Positions 1-4,859 of a stretch of DNA of 5,596 nucleotides are shown one piece after another. The position numbers and the translations under genes were made by a program. This DNA is from Methylovulum sp. (GTDB taxonomy: Bacteria; Pseudomonadota; Gammaproteobacteria; Methylococcales; Methylomonadaceae): assembly GCA_028713595.1 (NCBI GenBank), contig JAQTNZ010000206.1, forward strand, positions 1 to 5,596. The letters are read 5' to 3'. The notes below the pieces were generated by a model. It had not been told where the DNA came from. It saw only the letters and a list, made by a program, of their open reading frames with translations, and made no database searches. Every line of letters starts with the position of its first letter. Within the stretch, counting starts at the first letter, position 1.

Positions 1-1
1 T

Positions 2-1399
2 TGCGGCAACTTTAACGAAGCCGCCAGCCTGAACCTAGGCAATATCACCGACATTAAAAGCCTGCCTAGCCATGACATTTTAACGGCGGGGGTGCCTTGC
101 CAGAGCTGGTCTATCGCCGGCAAAAACTTAGGCTTTGATGATGACCGTGGGCAGCTTTGGAATGACACCTTGTATCTGCTTAACCAAGCCCGCCCTAAAG
201 CGTTTATTTTTGAGAACGTGAAAGGCTTGGCTGACCCCAGAAACCATGATGCCCTCGCCTATATTTTGGCAAGGATCGGTAAAGCGGGCTATTTTGCCCG
301 GCATTTTGTCTTAAACTCATCAGATTACGGAGTACCCCAAGATCGGGTCAGGGTTTATATCATTGGTTTTTTGGATGCAACGCATTTACGCAAATTCCGC
401 TTACCGCCGCCACAAAAAAGCACTTTAACATTGCGGGATGTCCTGCAAGATTGCCAAGCGGCAGCACCCGAACAAACCAATCCCGGAGAAACGGCGGATA
501 TTTTTGGCGACCTGATACCCGATAAAAAACGCTACCGCAAAACCAATGGCATGAATGATTTTTTCTTGTTCAATGACATCCGTAACGGCCCCACCACCAT
601 CCATTCTTGGGATTTGCTAGCCACCACCGCCAGACAGCAACATATCTGTTATTTGTTGTTAAAAAACCGCCGCAAAAAGACCTATGGCAGGTTGGATGGC
701 AACCCCTTGTCACTGGCCCATTTCCAGCAACTGGACGATACTATCCAAGCACAAGAATTGGCGGAATTGGTGGCCTTGGGCATTTTTAAAACCGTTGCCT
801 ACACTTACGCCGTCCAAGCCCACCAGCTCCCCTTAAACGAGGGCGAGCAGTTGGTATTGCAGCGGGTGTCCGCCGGAGAAATCACTTTAGATGCCCTGAA
901 AGAATGCCGCGAATTGAAAAAAGCCCGGATTCCGTTTGAAAAAGTGCTGGCTGATCTGGTTGCCAAACAAGTGCTGGCCTGTACAGAAATCAGGTATGAA
1001 TTCAGGTACACCAAAATCAGCACAGGTATCGAAGGGGTCAACCGGATATTTTTGCCCAAATCCGAGGCCTTCCCCACCTTAGTGGCCAGTGACAGCAATG
1101 ATTTTGTCGCCCTAAAAGATGTGGTGGCGGACAACGACCATGACTATAAGCAAGCGTTTTTGGAGCAGGTTTTCCATAAGAACCTGTATAGGAAAATAGC
1201 CAAAGAAGAAGCCTGTCTGATTCAAGGCTTCCCTAAAACGTTTGTATTGCCAGAATCACGCAGCCGCTGGATGAAGCTGATCGGTAACAGCGTTTCCGTT
1301 CCCGTCATCCAACTATTGGGGCAAGCGATTCTGGCGACTGGCTGCGTGGATCGCGCATCGGCCTATTGTCCGCCTATGGCGGCTATGGAAATGGAATAG
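2..1399 (+). CDS. C5-cytosine DNA methyltransferase, 5' end outside window
   Basis: Transfers a methyl group from S-adenosylmethionine to C5 of cytosine in a specific DNA sequence. The frame is open from base 2, so the start codon and SAM-binding motif I lie left of the window; the GTG at 92 is an internal Val, not the start. Visible motifs in order: IV with the catalytic Cys in PCQ (95-103), a DDRGQLW motif V segment, VI ENV (212-220), VIII QDRVR (338-352), IX ending in QGFP (about 1190-1234), and X GNSVSVPV (1283-1306). The region between motifs VIII and IX is about 280 residues, long for this family, and should hold the target-recognition domain. Part of it (about 839-1015) reads like a winged-helix segment. 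The target sequence cannot be deduced. The next gene on the same strand encodes a GIY-YIG nuclease, so a restriction-modification role is plausible; an orphan methyltransferase is the alternative. The family call is secure. Confidence 0.95.
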   Translation, partial: CGNFNEAASLNLGNITDIKSLPSHDILTAGVPCQSWSIAGKNLGFDDDRGQLWNDTLYLLNQARPKAFIFENVKGLADPRNHDALAYILARIGKAGYFARHFVLNSSDYGVPQDRVRVYIIGFLDATHLRKFRLPPPQKSTLTLRDVLQDCQAAAPEQTNPGETADIFGDLIPDKKRYRKTNGMNDFFLFNDIRNGPTTIHSWDLLATTARQQHICYLLLKNRRKKTYGRLDGNPLSLAHFQQLDDTIQAQELAELVALGIFKTVAYTYAVQAHQLPLNEGEQLVLQRVSAGEITLDALKECRELKKARIPFEKVLADLVAKQVLACTEIRYEFRYTKISTGIEGVNRIFLPKSEAFPTLVASDSNDFVALKDVVADNDHDYKQAFLEQVFHKNLYRKIAKEEACLIQGFPKTFVLPESRSRWMKLIGNSVSVPVIQLLGQAILATGCVDRASAYCPPMAAMEME

Positions 1400-1401
1400 G
1401 C

Positions 1402-1434
1402 TGAGTTTTTAAGGCTTAAAGCCCTCAAAACTCA
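1402..1434 (+). terminator. Hairpin after the methyltransferase stop, probable terminator
   Basis: Outer arms TGAGTTTT (1402-1409) and AAAACTCA (1427-1434) are perfectly complementary. They enclose an inner stem GGCT/AGCC (1413-1416 and 1420-1423) with a three-base loop, separated by a 3x3 internal loop. It starts three bases after the stop codon. No T-run follows, so intrinsic termination is uncertain; the stem may instead stabilise the 3' end or act with Rho. It argues that the downstream nuclease gene has its own promoter. Confidence 0.45.
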
Positions 1435-1480
1435 TAAACACTAACGATTAATTTATACCTATAACCTATCTATGGGGCTG

Positions 1481-1502
1481 TTAATATTATTAATGGCATT
1501 AA
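1481..1502. promoter_or_regulatory. Overlapping palindromes upstream of the GIY-YIG gene, possible operator
   Basis: Two 13-bp inverted repeats with one-base centres overlap: TTAATA-T-TATTAA (1481-1493) and TTAATG-G-CATTAA (1490-1502). Their centres are 9 bp apart and TTAA recurs at 1481, 1490 and 1499. They end 24 bases before the nuclease start codon. A weak -10-like TATAAC lies at 1460-1465 without a clear -35. The spacing resembles an operator for a small dimeric regulator, but AT-rich intergenic DNA can produce such patterns by chance. No regulator gene is visible here. Confidence 0.3.
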
Positions 1503-1526
1503 ACTTAATGACAATGGAGCATTAGC

Positions 1527-2486
1527 ATGGGAACACCGTTTACTATTCGAATATTTGTCCCAGATGGCGAACCCGAAGGTATCCGTATTATTGATCGGAT
1601 GAATTGGACAGGAACGGGCATAATTTTCCCGCGTGTTAAATGGGAGGAAGTCAAACTGCGCACGGAAATGGGCAAAACCGGCATTTATATCTTAGTCGGT
1701 TATCAAGATAATGACAGCGACTTGCACCGCATTTATATCGGGCAAGCTGATGGCATAAGCAATCGCATTGAGTCGCATATAAAAAAGAAAGATTTTTGGG
1801 ATTGGGCCGTTTGTTTTGTGTCTAATAGTGGTGGGCTGAACCGCGCCCATGTCACTTGGCTGGAATACGAACTTATCCAACGCGCCAAAAAAATTAACCG
1901 TTGTCATTTGGACAATAGTAACGAACCGCAAGAACCCTCGTTAAGCGAAGCCGAAAAGGCTGATACCCAAGGGTTCTTAAATGAAATGCTGCAAATCCTC
2001 CCCTTAGTTGGCTTGCGGGTATTTGAGCCAGTTAAAACCATTAACGTTAACGCAACCATAGGCAAACTGAATGTGGAAACGCTTAAAAGCAAGCCCCCAC
2101 AATGGTATAAGGGTGAAGACACCCTTATTGTCCCCGCCCAAAAAGAGGGGTTTGAGGAATCATTCCTAGGTGAAAAATGCTGGTATGCGATACGCATCAG
2201 CAGCGGCATGCTTGAACGCATCAAATACATAGCCGCCTACCAAACTGCGCCCATCAAAGCCATTACCCATTATGCGCTTGTCGATTATATAGAGCCTTAT
2301 GGCGAGAGCGGCAAATACAAGTTGATTTTTAAAGGCGAACCCATAGCAATCAAACCCATCCCTTATGCCGATGCCAACAAAGGCACGATGCAAGGCATTA
2401 AATACACGCACTTTGAAAAATTACAAAAAGCTAGCAAACTCAGCGACTTTGATAAGCCATTAAGAGATTTTGACAAGCTGGGCTAA
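1527..2486 (+). CDS. GIY-YIG nuclease with C-terminal PUA/EVE-like domain
   Basis: Predicted 319-residue cytoplasmic DNA endonuclease. The ATG is preceded by GGAG at 1516-1519 with 7-base spacing, which supports this start. Residues 1-45 form a short N-terminal extension. The GIY-YIG domain spans about 46-135: GIY at 52-54, YIG at 70-72, the helix Arg at R80 in ISNRIESH, and the metal-binding Glu most likely E113 in WLEYELIQ. All key catalytic positions are therefore present. A variable linker and a helical segment FLNEMLQILPLVGLRVFE (about 150-167) follow. Residues about 198-308 form a second domain with alternating hydrophobic strands, including CWYAIRIS, ITHYALVDYIEPYG, GKYKLIF and IKPIPYAD, that I liken to PUA/EVE-like folds. 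GIY-YIG proteins of this type more often carry DUF4357 there, as I recall. It may be the restriction partner of the upstream methyltransferase or a modification-dependent nuclease; both roles are inference. The GIY-YIG call is firm and the C-terminal call is tentative. Confidence 0.85.
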   Translation: MGTPFTIRIFVPDGEPEGIRIIDRMNWTGTGIIFPRVKWEEVKLRTEMGKTGIYILVGYQDNDSDLHRIYIGQADGISNRIESHIKKKDFWDWAVCFVSNSGGLNRAHVTWLEYELIQRAKKINRCHLDNSNEPQEPSLSEAEKADTQGFLNEMLQILPLVGLRVFEPVKTINVNATIGKLNVETLKSKPPQWYKGEDTLIVPAQKEGFEESFLGEKCWYAIRISSGMLERIKYIAAYQTAPIKAITHYALVDYIEPYGESGKYKLIFKGEPIAIKPIPYADANKGTMQGIKYTHFEKLQKASKLSDFDKPLRDFDKLG

Positions 2487-2490
2487 ACAG

Positions 2491-2589
2491 TTAACTTTAT
2501 CACTTTGGGACATCGCTGCCGATAGGCAAAAGCCGCTGGCCTGACCGTTAGGAGATGTCCATCCCATTGATAGAACAAAAGGAAGTTAA
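2491..2589. repeat. Nested imperfect inverted repeat between convergent genes
   Basis: Four pairs of complementary arms are nested in order: TTAACTT/AAGTTAA (2491-2497, 2583-2589), TATCA/TGATA (2499-2503, 2568-2572), GGACATC/GATGTCC (2508-2514, 2554-2560), and the imperfect pair CCGATAGGC/GCCTGACCG (2519-2527, 2539-2547, 6 of 9 matching). The spacers between arms differ in length. It starts four bases after the stop codon of the GIY-YIG gene and could serve as a 3'-end structure for it. No T-run follows directly. It could also be the remains of a small mobile element or a structured RNA. Confidence 0.4.
2529..2548 (+). repeat. 20-bp inverted copy of a DUF2726 gene segment
   Basis: The plus strand here is the exact reverse complement of 2745-2764, which lies inside the minus-strand DUF2726 gene and encodes KAAGLTV. 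Twenty identical bases about 200 bp apart are very unlikely by chance. Flanking similarity continues weakly to the right: GATGT at 2554-2558 and GATAG at 2569-2573 recall GGATGT and GGATAG of the gene's 3' end. In frame it reads AKAAGLTV with a TAG directly before it, so it cannot encode a functional protein. Likely a decayed fragment of a second, oppositely oriented DUF2726 gene. Confidence 0.5.
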
Positions 2590-2618
2590 ACTTTGTCTAA
2601 GGAGCTAGGTTTTTTAAC

Positions 2619-2662
2619 GCGGTAAGGTACATTTTCATAGAACACAATGCCCCTTACCACGC
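2619..2662 (-). other. Stem-loop spanning the DUF2726 stop codon
   Basis: GCGGTAAGG (2619-2627) and CCTTACCACGC (2652-2662) pair with one bulged base and enclose a 24-base loop. The stop codon of the minus-strand gene (2654-2656) lies in one arm. On the minus strand the stem is followed by an A-rich stretch, not a T-run, so it is not a classical intrinsic terminator. It may protect the 3' end of the transcript. Confidence 0.35.
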
Positions 2663-3157
2663 TCCCAGATTTGAATAGCCACTACCCCCCAACTGCTCCC
2701 TTATCTTCTGGCTATCCGGCATATTCTGCACATCCCAGCGTATGACGGTCAGGCCAGCGGCTTTGATGGCCTGGTCTTTTTTTCCATCAGCCTGTTGCCT
2801 TTTTTCACTCTTATGGCTGTTGTCGTCCAGTTCTATTACGGCGACAATGCGTGAATCTTTGTTGCAGACTAAAAAATCTGCGCTCATCCGGTTGATTTTG
2901 TTGTTCCATTCGTGGAATGGGTAGCCTTGCTTAACGCCCAAAAATCGGGATAGCTGGACTTGTGCCAAGACAATATGGTCGGGTAAGGCTGCGGTTAGCC
3001 GGTAATACAGTGCTTGCTCCGGTTTCGACATGACTTTTTTGGCGTAGTACGGCAGGCTGTCCTCTACCACGCTTTGTTTGCCCGCCCTTTTGTTGAGTAT
3101 CAAGGTAACGATAATGCCTATCAGTAGGACAACGCCGACTGCGTATTCAGGTCTCAT
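2654..3157 (-). CDS. Membrane-anchored DUF2726 (PD-(D/E)XK-like) protein
   Basis: 167-residue protein of unknown function. Residues 5-22 form one hydrophobic transmembrane segment followed by positively charged NKRAGK, which suggests an N-terminal anchor with a cytoplasmic C-terminal domain. From about residue 44 the sequence matches the DUF2726 pattern: SKPEQALYYRLTAALP, VLAQVQLSRFL, SADFLVCN, AVIELDDNSH, then a DxxK helix and AAGLTVIRW. D94 and E109-x-D111 sit where PD-(D/E)XK nucleases place their metal ligands, with E47 on the preceding helix; the third position is Asp rather than the canonical Lys, so catalysis is not assured. The start is supported by AGAGG (complement of 3164-3168) seven bases upstream. 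It converges with the GIY-YIG gene. A 20-bp stretch of this gene recurs inverted in the gap between them. Family assignment is good; a nuclease or defence role is inference. Confidence 0.8.
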   Translation of the reverse strand: MRPEYAVGVVLLIGIIVTLILNKRAGKQSVVEDSLPYYAKKVMSKPEQALYYRLTAALPDHIVLAQVQLSRFLGVKQGYPFHEWNNKINRMSADFLVCNKDSRIVAVIELDDNSHKSEKRQQADGKKDQAIKAAGLTVIRWDVQNMPDSQKIREQLGGSGYSNLGAW

Positions 3158-3172
3158 AATGCGCCTCTTAGG

Positions 3173-3201
3173 TTATTAAAAATATCCGTTTTAAATTTCA
3201 A
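3173..3201 (-). promoter_or_regulatory. Possible promoter for the DUF2726 gene
   Basis: Minus strand: TTGAAA (complement of 3196-3201), 17 bp, then TAATAA (complement of 3173-3178); TTTAAT (3175-3180) is the alternative -10 at 15 bp. Transcription would start close to 3166-3168, within or next to the ribosome-binding site, giving an unusually short leader. This weakens the call. Confidence 0.25.
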
Positions 3202-3379
3202 TAAAAGCCGCAGGAATTTTACTGGATTAGCGGTGTTAAATCTAACTGCCGCCTATTTTTTGTCATTGTGCGGCTGGTTTCCTCATGACGGCTGGCACTT
3301 TTAGGCGTTTGGATAAGCGCGAATAGGCGCATAAGCCAAAAAATGCTAGGATTCTCTGGACGCTTTAGTAGGCGGATTG

Positions 3380-3402
3380 GCTTTTAAGTCGCCGTTAAAA
3401 GC
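3380..3402. repeat. Short perfect inverted repeat
   Basis: GCTTTTAA (3380-3387) and TTAAAAGC (3395-3402) are perfectly complementary around the seven-base loop GTCGCCG. No T-run follows on either strand, so it is probably not an intrinsic terminator. It lies about 55 bp upstream of the TATAAT box and could be a protein-binding site. Confidence 0.4.
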
Positions 3403-3457
3403 TTGGCTGTGCCTGGGCGGCTGTGGTAACTTGGCTGTAGATTGGCTTAAGACGCTA

Positions 3458-3463
3458 TATAAT
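3458..3463 (+). promoter_or_regulatory. TATAAT -10 box, candidate ruvCAB promoter
   Basis: Perfect consensus -10 within TATATAAT (3456-3463). No good -35 is found at 16-18 bp; TTGGCT at 3431-3436 is 21 bp from TATAAT and 19 bp from the overlapping TATATA. If used, the leader to ruvC would be close to 300 bases and would include the whole MITE-like element. Activator dependence is possible. Confidence 0.3.
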
Positions 3464-3505
3464 GGCGGTTTAGGGGTTGGCTGGGTTATTTTCCCGGCAC
3501 GGCTT

Positions 3506-3709
3506 CACTGCCATTAAGTTAAGGATTTGTGCCTGTAATTTCAACAAGATAGGATTATTCGTTCGCCCTGAGCTGGTCGAAGGGTGGACGGTTAATCCGG
3601 TCATGGTTCGACAGGCTCACCACGAACGGATTAACTTACTACGACCTTAACTCAATAGAGTTTTCTATGTTATTGAATAAAAATAGCATTCCTTAACTTA
3701 ATGGCAGTG
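3506..3709. mobile_element. 204-bp MITE-like element with perfect 20-bp terminal repeats
   Basis: The left end CACTGCCATTAAGTTAAGGA (3506-3525) is the exact reverse complement of 3690-3709. Further complementarity continues inside: ATTTCAACAAGATAG (3538-3552) against 3665-3678, with one gap. Immediately outside, CGGCACGGCTT (3495-3505) and CGGCACTGCCC (3710-3720) match at 8 of 11 positions, which fits a decayed target-site duplication. An 11-bp duplication is in the range known for IS4-family elements, but I cannot name the parent. There is no transposase, so it would be non-autonomous. Its centre holds a REP-like pair. The nearly self-complementary element should fold into a long hairpin in any transcript crossing it towards ruvC. 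Confidence 0.75.
3560..3628. repeat. REP-like palindromic pair inside the MITE-like element
   Basis: Left arm 3560-3583 (CGTTCGCCCTGAGC, then TGGTCGAAGG) and right arm 3605-3628 (GGTTCGACAGGCTCA, then CCACGAACG) are inverted copies with about five mismatches. TTAATCCG (3592-3599) and CGGATTAA (3627-3634) form an additional inverted pair. Sequences of the form CCTGAGC-TGTCGAAGG with GGTTCGACAGGCTCACCACGAACG are, from memory, common dispersed repeats in proteobacterial genomes. Confidence 0.7.
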
Positions 3710-3765
3710 CGGCACTGCCCCCTTAATGTATGGCTGACAATCTCCCTTTCCCCCTTCCCTACTTC

Positions 3766-4260
3766 ATGAGAATTTTAGGTATAGACCCCGGCTCCAGGCT
3801 GACGGGTTACGGTATTATTGAGCAGGGCCCGCGTGGCTACCGTTATGTGGCCAGCGGTTGCATCCGTATTAATGTGGATTATTTTCCTGACCGTCTGAAG
3901 CTGATTTTTGATGGTATCCGCCAGATTACTGAGCAGTACCAGCCGGAGCAGATGGCTATTGAGCAGGTGTTTATGCACAAAAATGCCGATTCCGCGTTAA
4001 AATTAGGCCAAGCGCGGGGTGCGGCGATTTGTGCGGTGCAAAGTCTGGGCTTGCCGGTGTTTGAGTATGCGGCGCGGCAGGTGAAGCAGGCGATTGCCGG
4101 TAAGGGCAGCGCCGATAAGTTGCAGGTGCAGCACATGGTGAAAATATTACTTAATATTCAGGGCGAGTTGCAGATTGATGCCAGTGACGCGCTGGGTATC
4201 AGTCTGTGCCATGCCCATTATCAACAGACGGCTGACCGTTTACAGCAGGGTTATCGATGA
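3766..4260 (+). CDS. ruvC: Crossover junction endodeoxyribonuclease RuvC
   Basis: Homodimeric Mg-dependent nuclease that cuts Holliday junctions symmetrically during recombinational repair. The 164-residue product starts [11 protein letters not shown]. With this start the catalytic acids fall at D7, E66 (AIEQVF), D138 and D141 (IDASDALG), the same numbers as in E. coli RuvC. That agreement is why I prefer 3766 over the in-frame ATG at 3730, which would add 12 residues unlike the family. Other conserved blocks are [14 protein letters not shown] and [12 protein letters not shown]. Neither start has a Shine-Dalgarno sequence; the leader 3742-3760 is a pyrimidine tract, so initiation is probably leader-dependent or weak. 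The C-terminal tail is somewhat shorter than in E. coli. The stop overlaps the ruvA start as ATGA, giving translational coupling. The MITE-like element ends 56 bases upstream. Confidence 0.97.
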   Translation: MRILGIDPGSRLTGYGIIEQGPRGYRYVASGCIRINVDYFPDRLKLIFDGIRQITEQYQPEQMAIEQVFMHKNADSALKLGQARGAAICAVQSLGLPVFEYAARQVKQAIAGKGSADKLQVQHMVKILLNIQGELQIDASDALGISLCHAHYQQTADRLQQGYR

Positions 4261-4859
4261 TCGGTTTTTTACGCGGCAAGTTGGTGCATAAGGCGCCGCC
4301 GTTATTGCTTTTGGATGTACAGGGGGTCGGTTATGAGATCGAGGCCCCGATGACGACGTTTTATGATCTGCCGCTGGTGGGGGTGGAGGTCACGCTGCAT
4401 ACGCATTTGGTGATCCGCGAGGATGCGCACAGCCTGTTCGGTTTTTTAAAGGAAGCTGACCGGGCGCTGTTTCGGACATTGATACGGGTTAATGGTGTCG
4501 GTCCAAAACTGGCGTTGACGATTTTGTCGGGGCAAAGTGCGGAGGAGTTCCAGCGTTGTATCCAAGATAATGATACGCAAGCACTGGTGCGCTTGCCGGG
4601 TGTCGGTAAAAAAACCGCCGAGCGTTTGGTGATAGAGCTGCGTGACCGCTTGCCGGCATTGGGCGATACCAGTGCCACCAGCACTGTCAGTGCATCCACT
4701 ACGCCAGTGGTCGCCCATCCTAAGCAGGAGGCTATCAGTGCCCTGTGCTCGTTAGGCTACAAGCCCGCCGATGCCAGCAGGATGGTGCAGTCGGTCAATG
4801 CCGAGGGTAAAAGTTGTGAGGATATTATCCGCCTCGCCTTACAAGGGACGCTGAAATGA
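4257..4859 (+). CDS. ruvA: Holliday junction DNA helicase subunit RuvA
   Basis: Tetrameric junction-binding protein that holds the four-way junction in square-planar form and loads RuvB for branch migration. The product is 200 residues, close to the usual length. Domain I (1-64) is an OB-fold beginning MIGFLRGKL, with the acidic pin E55-D56 in [13 protein letters not shown]. Domain II holds two helix-hairpin-helix motifs: [15 protein letters not shown] (76-90) and [18 protein letters not shown] (111-128). A Ser/Thr/Ala-rich flexible linker (about 135-152) leads to domain III (about 153-200), which contacts RuvB and contains [16 protein letters not shown]. The start codon overlaps the ruvC stop by four bases, with an AGGG-type ribosome-binding site inside the end of ruvC. 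The stop overlaps the ruvB start in the same way. Confidence 0.98.
   Translation: MIGFLRGKLVHKAPPLLLLDVQGVGYEIEAPMTTFYDLPLVGVEVTLHTHLVIREDAHSLFGFLKEADRALFRTLIRVNGVGPKLALTILSGQSAEEFQRCIQDNDTQALVRLPGVGKKTAERLVIELRDRLPALGDTSATSTVSASTTPVVAHPKQEAISALCSLGYKPADASRMVQSVNAEGKSCEDIIRLALQGTLK

Larger units (their letters stand above)
3158..3505. other. Gene-free stretch with short motifs
   Basis: No reading frame with protein-family character, tRNA or recognisable RNA gene is visible. Contents: the weak minus-strand promoter near its left end, six TTGGCT motifs (3334-3482), a perfect hairpin at 3380-3402, a TATAAT box at 3458-3463, and the left flanking repeat of the MITE-like element at 3495-3505. The longest plus-strand frame noticed from the ATG at 3286 stops after 13 codons. 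Confidence 0.6.

Noticed and set aside
92..94. GTG as the start of the methyltransferase
   Set aside because: The frame is open to the window edge, and the upstream residues (LGNITDIKSLPSHDILTAG) are typical of the motif III-IV region.
805..1134. Minus-strand frame inside the methyltransferase
   Set aside because: It lies fully opposite a conserved coding region and has no recognisable motif.
1692..2411. Three minus-strand frames opposite the GIY-YIG gene
   Set aside because: They overlap a gene with intact catalytic motifs and a good ribosome-binding site, and resemble no family.
2491..2589. Integron attC site
   Set aside because: GTTAGGA at 2548-2554 is close to but does not fit the GTTRRRY core, and no paired RYYYAAC site or integrase is present.
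2585..2618. Intrinsic terminator ending at the T-run 2610-2615
   Set aside because: Only a 6-bp AT-rich pairing (GTTAAA/TTTAAC) is available and it would consume the T-run.
3158..3729. tRNA, CRISPR array or small protein gene in the intergenic region
   Set aside because: No cloverleaf, no regularly spaced direct repeats with spacers, and only very short frames were seen.
3730..3765. 12-residue N-terminal extension of RuvC
   Set aside because: The extension is unlike the family and lacks a ribosome-binding site; the start at 3766 puts all four catalytic acids at the E. coli positions.
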